Part shown: positions 8,627 through 18,407 of the stretch, one piece after another
Numbering within the stretch: position 1 is the first letter of the stretch
Layout of the letters: every line of letters begins with the position of its first letter
Assembly (NCBI RefSeq): GCF_027213965.1
Contig: NZ_JAPWGX010000002.1
Span: 748,412-812,411 of the forward strand
DNA from: Maritalea porphyrae
GTDB taxonomy: Bacteria > Pseudomonadota > Alphaproteobacteria > Rhizobiales > Devosiaceae
Length of the DNA stretch: 64,000 nucleotides
Reading direction: 5' to 3'
Program-made: the position numbers and the translations under genes
Notes under the pieces: model-generated
The model's input: the letters and a program-made list of their open reading frames with translations, nothing else
Databases searched by the model: none
What the model was told of the DNA's origin: nothing

Positions 8627-9413
8627 ATTCTAGGCTCCATGATCCGGTTTGCCCGGTGCGACAGCGCAAAAGGTGGGCGCGTAATTGTCTTGTGCCGGGC
8701 GCGCGTTCATCAAATGGGTTTTTGGCGCTGCCTTGGCTTTCAATTTGCCAGCGGGAAAAGGCGGCGCTTGCGCCCTGACAATGGTGTGGGCGGTGTAAAA
8801 ATAGAGGGGTTGCCCCTTGCTGTGTGGCCAAAGACAAGCGCCGCGTTTGGGTGAAGCTTAAATCTTGAATATGGCCAACCACCGCGGCAAAGCTTTTAGC
8901 GCGGGTTGCTTCTTCTAAAACCCATAAAAGCTCTGTGTCATTTTTGGCGGTGACCATGATGAAGCGGTTTGGGTCAAGATTAAACGCCAACAAGCCGGGG
9001 GCAAAAAGGCATCCCCCATCATGGATTTGGTGGCGGGTGGTGGCCCATAGGATTGGTGCATCAGATGGGGTGTTTTCACTTTGGGCTTTAAGCGCGAGCA
9101 GTAAAAAACCAATGCTGGCCGGATCACCATAGGTTTTGGCGTGTACCTCGTGCAACACGGGTTCGGCCAAAATATCAGAGGTGAGGGGGGGCACCAATTG
9201 GGGTAATTGAGCGGCCACCAAGCCCTGCGCCCTTGCGAGCAAGGGGGGCAGTTGGAGCGGCTTTGGTGGCTTGTCGTCATTGGCCGGGGTTAAGAGTTTT
9301 GGCGACTGCGTGGGTTGCGTAGACTTGACGCCGTGTTTTTGCACGCCAGATTTCTCGATCCGCTGCAAATGCTGGCGTAAATTGATTAGCTCCTTGTGTT
9401 TGTCCTTGTGCAT
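8508..9413 (-). CDS. imuA: ImuA, SOS mutagenesis accessory protein
   Basis: A 301-aa RecA/SulA-like protein at the head of the imuA-imuB-dnaE2 operon. The core shows DPNRFIMVTAKNDTELLWVLEEA and LSFTQTRRLSLATQQ, as in alphaproteobacterial ImuA, and ends with GSWSLEY, after which about 40 extra residues are encoded inside the imuB overlap. ImuA is needed for DnaE2/ImuB-dependent mutagenesis and is thought to interact with RecA. No strong Shine-Dalgarno precedes the ATG at 9413. A perfect LexA box lies 129 bases upstream. The long C-terminal extension could be a real feature or the result of a lost stop codon. Confidence 0.9.
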   Translation of the reverse strand: MHKDKHKELINLRQHLQRIEKSGVQKHGVKSTQPTQSPKLLTPANDDKPPKPLQLPPLLARAQGLVAAQLPQLVPPLTSDILAEPVLHEVHAKTYGDPASIGFLLLALKAQSENTPSDAPILWATTRHQIHDGGCLFAPGLLAFNLDPNRFIMVTAKNDTELLWVLEEATRAKSFAAVVGHIQDLSFTQTRRLSLATQQGATPLFLHRPHHCQGASAAFSRWQIESQGSAKNPFDERAPGTRQLRAHLLRCRTGQTGSWSLEYETSTYPLLMVPAAANRKFAPHVASNTPRQPKGGHGFAS

Positions 9414-9541
9414 AACCGTCTGGCCTTAAAAGGGTGGTTTGGTCTTATTGTCGGATTTTCGAACTGCAAAGCCGGCATTCATTTTTGCTGGTAATGCTCC
9501 ATGTCCTTGTTCCGACTCTATAAATTCCAGACTCCCTAAAT

Positions 9542-9556
9542 GTTCATGTTTTGTTC
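9542..9556 (-). promoter_or_regulatory. LexA-binding SOS box for imuA-imuB-dnaE2
   Basis: The plus strand reads GTTC-ATGTTTT-GTTC, that is GAAC-N7-GAAC on the minus strand, matching the alphaproteobacterial LexA operator exactly. It lies upstream of imuA, whose cassette is a standard LexA regulon member. The remaining bases between 9414 and 9711 hold no other feature I can support. Confidence 0.9.
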
Positions 9557-9711
9557 TAGTTGTCAATTTGAATGTGAACAAATGGATGTAACAGCGCGTT
9601 GCATTTGGGTGAAAGGTTAGACGCGCGCTCTTATACGTAATTCCTTTCTTGACGCTACAAGCCCGAAACGACAAATTGCACTCGATTTTAAGTCATATTT
9701 TTGGAGTTTTT

Positions 9712-10557
9712 ATGCTGAGCATAGAGATCATCAAGCGCAGCTTTTTTGCCACGATCAACAATTTCGACACCATTTACAAAATATCGGCTTTTTGGGTGCC
9801 GCTGATGGTCATCGCAGGCCTACCTTTGATCACAGCTGGATCGACAAACGATGTTTACACGGGCGCGGCCATGCCGTGGATCATGAGCCAAAGTTGGCCG
9901 ATTTGGTTGCCACTTGGTGCGCTGATGATTTTTGTCACAATTGTTGGGGCAGCAATTGTTGCGATAGCATGGCATCGGTTCTTGGTACTCGGGGAAGTGC
10001 CTAAAAAGGTTATCGTTTGGCCAGAAGGATGGCCCGTGCAGCGCTATTTTTGGACGGGTGTGGTCCTCTTCATCGTCCCTATGATTTTGGCTATACTTGT
10101 ATCAACATGGGCCGTCGTTAGCAGTGCTGAAAATGGAGCAATACCAACACAACCGCAAACTGGATTTGACGTCTTTTGGCCAACCTTTGCGGGTAATTTT
10201 GTCATTTATCTCGTGTTTCTATTTTGGGGGCTCAAGCTCCCAGCTATCGCGCTTGAAAAACCGACGCACCATAAGCCATTGTCATCTTTCAAATTCAGAG
10301 ACAGCTTCCATTATACACGTCAGCATTTTGTCCAAATACTCATCCTAGCTCTCGCGTTTTCCTTCATCCTGACTTTGATTAATTCACTACAGGCCGTAAT
10401 TTTTGGAGCAAGTTTAATCACGGACCTTAAAACGGCCTTGGGTGCCATATTGTCCACGTTACTCAGTTATCTCTTGATGTTCTTTACGGTTGGTCTTTTG
10501 TCAGAGTTGTACAAAGCTTTGGTGCAAGAAAAGCAAATGCAAGAGGTGCAGGCCTAG
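9712..10557 (+). CDS. Conserved hypothetical integral membrane protein
   Basis: A protein of 281 aa with about six hydrophobic segments (for example FWVPLMVIAGLPLI, LPLGALMIFVTIVGAAIVAI, ILILALAFSFILTLI and LSYLLMFFTVGLL) and short polar loops. I recognise no functional motif. Similar proteins starting IEIIKRSFFATINN occur in alphaproteobacteria without known role. The start at 9712 is preferred over an upstream in-frame codon at 9649 because it follows TTTGGAG with suitable spacing and begins at the conserved-looking block. Its stop shares four bases with the end of the convergent sigma factor gene. Confidence 0.7.
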   Translation: MLSIEIIKRSFFATINNFDTIYKISAFWVPLMVIAGLPLITAGSTNDVYTGAAMPWIMSQSWPIWLPLGALMIFVTIVGAAIVAIAWHRFLVLGEVPKKVIVWPEGWPVQRYFWTGVVLFIVPMILAILVSTWAVVSSAENGAIPTQPQTGFDVFWPTFAGNFVIYLVFLFWGLKLPAIALEKPTHHKPLSSFKFRDSFHYTRQHFVQILILALAFSFILTLINSLQAVIFGASLITDLKTALGAILSTLLSYLLMFFTVGLLSELYKALVQEKQMQEVQA

Positions 10558-11435
10558 TCAAACACCACATGACCTAGTTTTTCTGGATTGCGGATAATGT
10601 AGAGCTGTTTGATTTGGCCGTCTGTCGTCCAGGCTATCGACCAAGCTTGTACGTCGTTTTTATCTTCGCGGATCAATATTCCAGGGGTGCCGTTAATGGT
10701 GATCAATTTAATATCACTAGGATTGGGACGACCAAATTTTTCACCAAGGCCGAAAAAGAAACGCATGATTTTCTCCCGGCCATAAATAGGCAAAAGCGTG
10801 GCGGATTTGACGCCACCGCCATCGGTGACCAACACTGCATCTTCAGCGATAAAGTCCACAAATTCACTCAACTCGCCTGTTTTAAGGGCGGCCAAAAATG
10901 ACGTCACCAATGGCTCATTCGTTGACATGGGCAAAGCTGCATCCCCTTCGCTGCGCACTTTTTGACGGGCGCGGGAGGCGAGTTTGCGGCAAGAGGCCTC
11001 AGTGCGATCCAGTGTTTTAGCGATTTCGTCAAACCCAAGATCAAACACATCATGTAATAAAAAGGCAGCGCGTTCGGGAGCGGATAATTTTTCCAAGGTC
11101 AACATCAACGCAAAGGAAATATCGTCTGCCTTTTGTATCATCTCATCGGGGCCAGTGGATTGATCTGCGACCAATGGTTCGGGCAGCCATGCGCCCACAT
11201 AGGTTTCCCGCTTATGCTTAGCGGATCTAAGCTGATCCAGCGATAAACGGGTAATAATGGTGGTGAGGAAAGCTTGCGGATTATCGACAGCAGTGCCGTC
11301 CACCTTGCTCCAGCGCACCCAAGTATCTTGCACCATATCTTCCGCATCTGCCACTGAGCCGAGCATGCGGTAGGCAAGGCCAAAAAGCCGTTTGCGTTCA
11401 TTTTCGAACATCTCGTCTTGGTCCAAATCTGACAT
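10554..11435 (-). CDS. ECF41-type RNA polymerase sigma factor with SnoaL-like C-terminal domain
   Basis: A 293-aa sigma factor. Region 2 is in the N-terminal third (FGLAYRMLGSVADAEDMVQD), region 4 follows (LHDVFDLGFDEIAKTLDRTE), and a SnoaL-like extension makes up the C-terminal third. Three ECF41 signatures are visible: WLPEP in the linker, DGGG in the extension, and NPEKL (usually NPDKL) near the end. In studied ECF41 proteins this extension tunes activity in place of an anti-sigma factor. Start ATG at 11435 has a strong GAAGGAGG site; an upstream start at 11456 is less likely. It is divergent from a carboxymuconolactone decarboxylase-like gene, the usual ECF41 target. Confidence 0.93.
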   Translation of the reverse strand: MSDLDQDEMFENERKRLFGLAYRMLGSVADAEDMVQDTWVRWSKVDGTAVDNPQAFLTTIITRLSLDQLRSAKHKRETYVGAWLPEPLVADQSTGPDEMIQKADDISFALMLTLEKLSAPERAAFLLHDVFDLGFDEIAKTLDRTEASCRKLASRARQKVRSEGDAALPMSTNEPLVTSFLAALKTGELSEFVDFIAEDAVLVTDGGGVKSATLLPIYGREKIMRFFFGLGEKFGRPNPSDIKLITINGTPGILIREDKNDVQAWSIAWTTDGQIKQLYIIRNPEKLGHVVFD

Positions 11436-11478
11436 TACGCCCTCCTTCACTAGCAATAAGACGATTGGGCCATAAAAA

Positions 11479-11517
11479 TGTGACCATGCCGGTCACAAAT
11501 CTACGGGCTGCTGCGTC
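11479..11517 (+). promoter_or_regulatory. ECF41-type promoter with palindromic -35 region
   Basis: The plus strand contains GGTCACA (11491-11497), a 16-base spacer and CGTC (11514-11517), close to the described ECF41 consensus TGTCACA-N16-CGTC. It ends 25 bases before the start of the target operon. The -35 element is half of a perfect inverted repeat, TGTGACC-N5-GGTCACA (11479-11497), so the minus strand also reads GGTCACA, followed after 15 bases by CGTC. This suggests a bidirectional arrangement that could also drive the sigma gene. Confidence 0.82.
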
Positions 11518-11542
11518 TAGACTTTAAACGAAGGAGAAAAAG

Positions 11543-11932
11543 ATGGCACGAGCAGTGCAATGGATTTTTGTTGGCTGGTTCCTTTTGCTGGCGGGTTTTA
11601 TGTTTTTTACCCCCATGGTTTGGTATCAAACAACGCCTGGTGTGGTGCAAACCGGACCGTTTAATATGCATTTCATTATGGATATTGGCTTGGTGTTTTT
11701 AATGAGTGGCTTGGCCATGGCATATGGATTGGTGCGGCATGATCAAACCGCCCTAGTGTGCGGTGCTTTGTGGCCGGCTTTACACGCCGCATTTCATATT
11801 TTCATTTGGTTTCAACGCGGCATTCCGCTTGATTTTATTGCCGTCAGTAATCTTTTTGGCATTCAGTTGCCCGCTTGGGGCGCGTTGTTGCTTGCCTGTC
11901 AGTCCCCTAAAAGGAGCTATCGCCATGCTTAA
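11543..11932 (+). CDS. Small integral membrane protein, ECF41 target operon
   Basis: A 129-aa protein with four predicted membrane segments (WIFVGWFLLLAGFMFF, IMDIGLVFLMSGLAMAYGL, LVCGALWPALHAAFHIFIW, LPAWGALLLAC). No catalytic motif is recognised; its shape resembles small DoxX/DUF4267-like membrane proteins, but that is only a resemblance. It has a good AAGGAG site and is the first gene behind the ECF41-type promoter. Its last 8 bases overlap the start of the next gene, so the two proteins are probably made together. Confidence 0.78.
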   Translation: MARAVQWIFVGWFLLLAGFMFFTPMVWYQTTPGVVQTGPFNMHFIMDIGLVFLMSGLAMAYGLVRHDQTALVCGALWPALHAAFHIFIWFQRGIPLDFIAVSNLFGIQLPAWGALLLACQSPKRSYRHA

Positions 11933-12461
11933 AACAGTTTTGCACAAAAGTACCGCCAGCTTTGAAAAGCAATATGATTATGACGCGAGCTATATGCATC
12001 AAATCATCGACAAATCTAAAGGCGGTGGGTGGCGTTTAGGCTTGTTGCCGATCTTAAGTCTTTATAGGGGCCCAAAGGCCGCAAAAGACGTGTGGGCAGG
12101 CGCGGCGCTGGCTTCAACACTTGATGCTGATTGTGGGTCATGTGCGCAATTGATTGTGGATCAAGCGATTGAAATTGGGGTGGATCCCAAGGAGCTTGAA
12201 CAATGTGCAAAAGGCCATGCCGAAACACCAAGCGATTGCGGTTTGGGTTATTTATTTGCGCAAAGCGCAATTGCTGGTGGGGCGAATACGCTTGAGTTGC
12301 GGGCTGAAATTGTCCGGCGGTATGGGGAAGAAGCGGCAGTGGCCGCCAGCTTTGCCGCGGCTTGTGGGCGGATATATCCAGTGCTCAAACGCGCAACGGG
12401 TGATGTTGCGGCCTGCGCAATATTGCGTTTTGGCCCCGAAACTCAAATCGCGGCTCAGTAG
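11925..12461 (+). CDS. Carboxymuconolactone decarboxylase/AhpD-like protein
   Basis: A 178-aa soluble protein. It has a Cys70-Gly-Ser-Cys73 motif in the setting LDADCGSCAQLIVDQAIEIG, typical of the redox-active helix of AhpD/CMD-fold proteins, and a second part rich in alanine helices. ECF41 sigma factors are normally encoded beside such a COE-type gene, so it is the likely regulatory output. Its substrate is unknown; a peroxidase or decarboxylase role is inference. The ATG at 11925 follows AAAGGAG, and the gene overlaps the preceding membrane gene by 8 bases. Longer in-frame upstream codons lie inside that gene and are not used. Confidence 0.85.
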   Translation: MLKTVLHKSTASFEKQYDYDASYMHQIIDKSKGGGWRLGLLPILSLYRGPKAAKDVWAGAALASTLDADCGSCAQLIVDQAIEIGVDPKELEQCAKGHAETPSDCGLGYLFAQSAIAGGANTLELRAEIVRRYGEEAAVAASFAAACGRIYPVLKRATGDVAACAILRFGPETQIAAQ

Positions 12462-12522
12462 TTTAATCCATTGCCCCTCCCTCAAATTTTGCTATTCTCA
12501 AATTACCTTGAGGGGGGAATTT

Positions 12523-13314
12523 ATGAGCGATCAGGGACTAGAGGCCTATCAGCCACCAAAACTGCCAAGCGTAAGAACCATTCATTTTTCAGATGTGCGC
12601 GCAGCATTGCTTGCTGGTTGGCAAGACTTTAAAAAAGCGCCCCTATTGGGGCTGTTTTTTGGCGGGTTTTATGCCGTTGGCGGACTGGCGATTTGGGCCG
12701 GTTTGATGGTTTACAACATGCCTTGGATGATTATTCCGTTGGCCATCGGCTTTCCCCTGGTTGGGCCATTTGTGGCGGTTGGTACTTATGAAGTGAGCCG
12801 CAGGCTGCTCGCCGGTGAGCCTTTGGCTTGGCGTCAGATATTCTTTTTGATTCTCGGACAAAGGGAGCGGCAGCTGGGTTGGATGGCTTTTGTCGTGCTG
12901 TTCATCTTTTGGATATGGGTCTATCAAATTCGGTTGGTGATGGCCTTGTTTTTGGGGTTCAAAACATATTCGTCACTTGGCGAGTTTTTGAGCATCGTCA
13001 CCACAACGCCTGAAGGGCTAGGCTTTCTGGCCGTGGGCACGATAATCGGGGCGTTGATTTCATTTTCGCTATTCGCCGCAACTGTTGTGGCCATGCCTTT
13101 GTTGATGGCGAGGGATATCGATTTTGTTTCTGCGATTATTGTAAGTTTCAACGCCGTACGGATCAACTTTTTGCCCATGCTCGGGTTTGCGCTGGTTGTT
13201 GGTGGCCTCACCCTTGTTGCCATGTTGCCCGCTTTTATGGGGCTTTTGGTGGTGTTGCCTGTGTTGGGGCATGCCACATGGCATCTTTATACAAAGGTTG
13301 TCGTGCACGCGTAG
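12523..13314 (+). CDS. DUF2189 domain-containing membrane protein
   Basis: A 263-aa polytopic protein with about six membrane segments, of the DUF2189 family (VRTIHFSDVRAALLAGWQDFKKAPLLGLFFGG). Members are often predicted to associate with respiratory oxidases, but no function is proven. The ATG at 12523 follows AGGGGGG. Bases 12462-12522 contain a complementary pair, CCCTCAA and TTGAGGG, that could hide this ribosome binding site. Upstream in-frame codons overlap the preceding gene and are rejected. Confidence 0.85.
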   Translation: MSDQGLEAYQPPKLPSVRTIHFSDVRAALLAGWQDFKKAPLLGLFFGGFYAVGGLAIWAGLMVYNMPWMIIPLAIGFPLVGPFVAVGTYEVSRRLLAGEPLAWRQIFFLILGQRERQLGWMAFVVLFIFWIWVYQIRLVMALFLGFKTYSSLGEFLSIVTTTPEGLGFLAVGTIIGALISFSLFAATVVAMPLLMARDIDFVSAIIVSFNAVRINFLPMLGFALVVGGLTLVAMLPAFMGLLVVLPVLGHATWHLYTKVVVHA

Positions 13315-13382
13315 TGGACTGATCTCAGCCCATATCAGCATTTCGAGAAACTGATGAAACCAATTGATTGGGATTGGGGTGG

Positions 13383-13396
13383 TTGACGCACGTCAA
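13383..13396 (+). promoter_or_regulatory. FNR/FixK-type anaerobox
   Basis: TTGACG-CA-CGTCAA fits the TTGA-N6-TCAA consensus of FNR/FixK/FnrN regulators, with perfect 6-bp arms. It lies 109 bases upstream of the CBS-BON gene, a position compatible with activation. Bases 13315-13505 otherwise hold only the leader of that gene. Confidence 0.72.
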
Positions 13397-13505
13397 GGCG
13401 CGCAACCATCCTTTGAGCTATGGGTGGATTGTTGGGGACTGTGGCGCGCGAGTTGGCTCGAAATACTTGGTGCGCGGTTCCTAAGAAACGAAAGGAAACC
13501 AAGCC

Positions 13506-14198
13506 ATGCAAGCTCAAGACATTATGACAGCCAAGGTTATTTCTGTTGCACCATCTTCCACCGTGGAGCAGGTAACTCAGCTAATGATCAAACACCATAT
13601 TAGCGCTCTGCCCGTGGTGGACGAAGCGGGGATCGTTCAAGGCATCGTTTCTGAAGGCGATTTAATGCGGCGAGTGGAAGGCGCAAATGATCGACCAAAA
13701 TCTTGGTGGTTGCGTATGGTTTCAAGCCGAGAGGATACTGCCCAAGATTTTGTTGCGCTGCGCGGGCGACACGTTGAAGACGTTATGACGAAAAAGGTCA
13801 TTTCGGTTGAACCTGATATGCAAGTGGGTGAAGTGGCACGCCTGTTGGCTGAAAAGCACATAAAACGCGTGCCTGTTGTCAAAGATGGCAAATTGCTTGG
13901 TATCGTAAGTCGCGCAAATTTGATGCATGCCTTGGCAGCAACGCCAAAAAGAGAAATCAAAAGAGATGCAACCGATCTTGAGAAGCGCTCGATTATCCTT
14001 GAGGCTTTGTCTGAAGTGCCAGATTTGAACATCAACCACCTCAACGTCATTGTTGAAGGTAACCAAGTTGATGTTTGGGGTGTTGCGTCGTCGCAAGCTG
14101 AAGAAAAAGCGGTCAAAGTTGCCGTGGAAAACATCGCTGGAATAGAAAATGTGACGTACAACTTGGGTCGATTGCCCGGTTATGCTTGGGGGATTTGA
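13506..14198 (+). CDS. CBS-domain pair with C-terminal BON domain
   Basis: A 230-aa cytoplasmic protein. The first CBS domain (residues 1-60: QDIMTAKVISVAPSSTVEQVTQLM, ALPVVDEAGIVQGIVSEGDL) and the second (about 90-150: VEDVMTKKVISVEP, KRVPVVKDGKLLGIVSRANLM) form a Bateman module that binds adenine nucleotides in related proteins. A BON domain (about 155-225: LNINHLNVIVEGNQVDVWG) follows. The protein is probably a sensor or stress protein. The ATG at 13506 is preceded by AGGAAACC. The FNR/FixK-type box upstream suggests induction at low oxygen, which suits related hypoxia-induced CBS proteins. Confidence 0.92.
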   Translation: MQAQDIMTAKVISVAPSSTVEQVTQLMIKHHISALPVVDEAGIVQGIVSEGDLMRRVEGANDRPKSWWLRMVSSREDTAQDFVALRGRHVEDVMTKKVISVEPDMQVGEVARLLAEKHIKRVPVVKDGKLLGIVSRANLMHALAATPKREIKRDATDLEKRSIILEALSEVPDLNINHLNVIVEGNQVDVWGVASSQAEEKAVKVAVENIAGIENVTYNLGRLPGYAWGI

Positions 14199-14421
14199 TC
14201 AATTCATCTCTTAGTAGTTGCAGAGCCGAAAAGCCGTCTGGCTACGGCCTTAAAACACTAAGATGGATTGACTTGCAAGGTTCCTTATCTCGTTGATACT
14301 TATACCGGTTATTGGTTTCTCGGCGTGATTTCTTCTGCCTGATCTTAGCGCAAAGTCTAAGGGGGGGGTGTGATAAGGCGCTTGACAAGTTTTCAAATCG
14401 ATATCAGTTTGTGCGCGTAAC

Positions 14422-14526
14422 CAGGGGGGCTCTGACAAGGAGCTGAGAGGTCGCTGGAATGGGTTTCCATTCAGCGCGACGACCCTTTGAACCTGATCCA
14501 GTTAACGCTGGCGTAGGGACGGTCAT
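14422..14526 (+). ncRNA. TPP riboswitch (THI element)
   Basis: Conserved THI blocks are present in order: GGGGGGCTCTGACAAGGAGCTGAGAGG, an extended variable stem, then GACCCTTTGAACCTGATCC, AGTTAACGCTGGCGTAGGGA. These form the pyrimidine- and pyrophosphate-sensing arms of the TPP aptamer. It heads the thiC-led operon, whose start is about 110 bases downstream. In proteobacteria TPP binding usually blocks the thiC ribosome binding site, and I see no clear T-run terminator here. The rest of 14199-14635 shows no other feature. Confidence 0.96.
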
Positions 14527-14557
14527 CTTGCGTTTTCCTGTCGCCCCAAATGGGTGA

Positions 14558-16453
<1,896 letters not shown>

Positions 16454-16457
16454 GGCC

Positions 16458-17465
16458 ATGCGGGTCACCATTTTGGGGGCCGGCGTTGCTGGCCTCACCG
16501 CCGCCACCGAATTGGTGGCGCGCGGGGTTGATGTTGAGATTGTGGAGCGTGGCGCAGCGCCAGGCGCACAAAGCTGCTCGTGGTACGCGGGGGGCATGTT
16601 GGCCCCTGAATGCGAGGCGGATATGGCTGAGCCCATTGTGGTTGAGCTGGGGCGCGAAGCATTGGCCTGGTGGCAAAAATATGTGCCAGACATTGTGCAA
16701 TGCGGCTCAATTGTTGTCAGCACAGGTCGTGATCGCAACGAATTGAAGCGGTTTGGTGCGCGCACCAAATGCCATCAATGGCTGAAGCAAAAAGAACTGG
16801 CAGCGCTGGAACCTGATCTTGGGGAACGTTTTGCTGAAGCGCTTTTCTTCAAAGATGAAGCGCATATGGACCCGCGCGCGGCCCTGTTGGCACTGACCCA
16901 ACATCTTTGCGAACAAGGGGTGAAATTTCATTATGGGGCAACGCTTGATAATGTGACATCGGGTGGCAAAATCATTGATGCGCGGGGATTGGCGGCACGC
17001 GATTGTTTGCCCCAATTGCGTGGCGTGCGCGGTGAAATGCTGGTGGTGAAATGCGATGATGTTCAGTTAAGCCGCCCGGTGCGGCTCGCTCATCCACGTT
17101 TCCCCGTTTACATCGTGCCGCGTGGCGAAGGCCTTTATATGATTGGCGCGACGCAGATTGAAAGCGAACGGGGTGGCGGGGTCAGCGCCAAATCGATGGT
17201 TGATTTGATCAATGCAGCTTACGCGGTGCACCCCGCTTTTGGGGAGGCAGAAATTGTGGAAACTGGGGCCCAATTGCGCCCCGCGTTCCCAGATAATTTG
17301 CCTCGGGTGAATTGGGTCAATGATCGATTGCACATCAACGGACTTTTTCGACATGGATACTTGTTGAGCCCAGCCTGCGCGCGCATGGCGGCGGATATTC
17401 TTTGTCGTTCAAATCAACCAGCGGAGTTTATGGATGAAGATCATAATCAATGGGCAACCGCTTGA
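16458..17465 (+). CDS. thiO: Glycine oxidase ThiO
   Basis: A 335-aa FAD-dependent amino acid oxidase of the DAO family. It starts MRVTILGAGVAGLTAATEL, with the GxGxxG FAD motif at residues 7-12, and has SCSWYAGGMLAPECE, typical of ThiO, and a C-terminal LRPAFPDNLPRVNW block. ThiO oxidises glycine to the imine used for thiazole formation. The ATG at 16458 starts 4 bases after the thiC stop behind GGGAGCTAGGG. It overlaps thiS by 32 bases. Confidence 0.93.
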   Translation: MRVTILGAGVAGLTAATELVARGVDVEIVERGAAPGAQSCSWYAGGMLAPECEADMAEPIVVELGREALAWWQKYVPDIVQCGSIVVSTGRDRNELKRFGARTKCHQWLKQKELAALEPDLGERFAEALFFKDEAHMDPRAALLALTQHLCEQGVKFHYGATLDNVTSGGKIIDARGLAARDCLPQLRGVRGEMLVVKCDDVQLSRPVRLAHPRFPVYIVPRGEGLYMIGATQIESERGGGVSAKSMVDLINAAYAVHPAFGEAEIVETGAQLRPAFPDNLPRVNWVNDRLHINGLFRHGYLLSPACARMAADILCRSNQPAEFMDEDHNQWATA

Positions 17466-17631
17466 GGTTGAGGCAAAAAGGCTTGATCAGGCGATGACCG
17501 AATTGGGCTTTGCTGAGCAACGGGTCGCCACCGCTTTGAATGGTGAATTTGTTCCCCAAAGGGATTGGCCAAAGACGGCTTTAAGTGCAGGTGATGCGCT
17601 TGAGGTGCTTGCGCCCATGCAGGGGGGGTGA
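17434..17631 (+). CDS. thiS: Sulfur carrier protein ThiS
   Basis: A 65-aa ubiquitin-like protein ending in the Gly-Gly that is adenylated by ThiF and thiocarboxylated. The [14 protein letters not shown] start and [11 protein letters not shown] segment match the family. It starts inside the end of thiO (32-base overlap) and its stop overlaps a possible GTG start of thiG, so translation of thiO, thiS and thiG is likely coupled. Confidence 0.95.
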   Translation: MKIIINGQPLEVEAKRLDQAMTELGFAEQRVATALNGEFVPQRDWPKTALSAGDALEVLAPMQGG

Positions 17632-17636
17632 GGCGA

Positions 17637-18407
17637 ATGGTTTCATTTTATGGCACTGAAATTACCTCGCGCTTGTTGTTGGGCACCGCGCTTTATCCTT
17701 CGCCACAGGTTTTGGCAGATGCGGTAAAAGCGTCGGAAACGCAAATTGTAACTGTGTCGTTGCGGCGTGAAGGCGGGCCTGAAGGGGCAGGGCAGAGCTT
17801 TTGGCAATTGATCAAAGGCTTGGGCGTTAAAGTGCTGCCCAATACGGCGGGATGTCACACGGTCAAAGAAGCGGTGACCACAGCAAATATGGCCCGTGAG
17901 GTGTTTGAAACCAACTGGATCAAACTTGAACTGATCGCACAAAACGACAGTCTTTGCCCCGACGTTGTGGCGCTGGTGGAAGCGGCCCGTATTTTGAGCG
18001 ACGAGGGATTTAATGTGTTTCCCTATTGCACCGAAGATTTGTCGGTGGCCGAGCGCTTGCTGCGCGCGGGGTGCGAAGTGCTGATGCCCTGGGGCGCGCC
18101 AATTGGTACCGGATTAGGGCTCAACAACCTTTATGGGCTTGAAGCAATGTGCGCGCATTTTGACGATGTGCCGCTCATTATTGACGCCGGGATCGGCGTT
18201 CCCTCACATGCCGCACGGGCAATGGAAATGGGGTTTGATGCGGTTTTGCTCAACACAGCAGTGGCGAAGGCAGGTGACCCAGTTGTGATGGCACAGGCAT
18301 TTGCCAAGGCATTGGAAGCAGGGCGCATGGGATATGAAGCCGAACCAATGTTGCCCAATCAGATGGCTGCGCCTTCAACACCTGTTTTGGGCAAGGCGGT
18401 GTTTTGA
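17637..18407 (+). CDS. thiG: Thiazole synthase ThiG
   Basis: A 256-aa TIM-barrel enzyme that condenses deoxyxylulose phosphate, the glycine imine and ThiS-thiocarboxylate into the thiazole. Motifs include [35 protein letters not shown], the Schiff-base lysine in NWIKLELI, and [15 protein letters not shown] prefer ATG 17637, which follows GGGGGGTGAGG; a GTG at 17628 overlapping the thiS stop would add three residues. It is followed by thiE with a one-base overlap. Confidence 0.96.
   Translation: MVSFYGTEITSRLLLGTALYPSPQVLADAVKASETQIVTVSLRREGGPEGAGQSFWQLIKGLGVKVLPNTAGCHTVKEAVTTANMAREVFETNWIKLELIAQNDSLCPDVVALVEAARILSDEGFNVFPYCTEDLSVAERLLRAGCEVLMPWGAPIGTGLGLNNLYGLEAMCAHFDDVPLIIDAGIGVPSHAARAMEMGFDAVLLNTAVAKAGDPVVMAQAFAKALEAGRMGYEAEPMLPNQMAAPSTPVLGKAVF

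Noticed and set aside
9426-9674. An 82-codon minus-strand frame over the LexA box
   Set aside because: It spans the imuA promoter and operator and shows no motif or start signal, so it is probably non-coding.
13637-14161. A 174-codon minus-strand open frame opposite the CBS-BON gene
   Set aside because: It lies wholly within a well-supported gene, has no recognised motif and no ribosome site; it is an antisense shadow.
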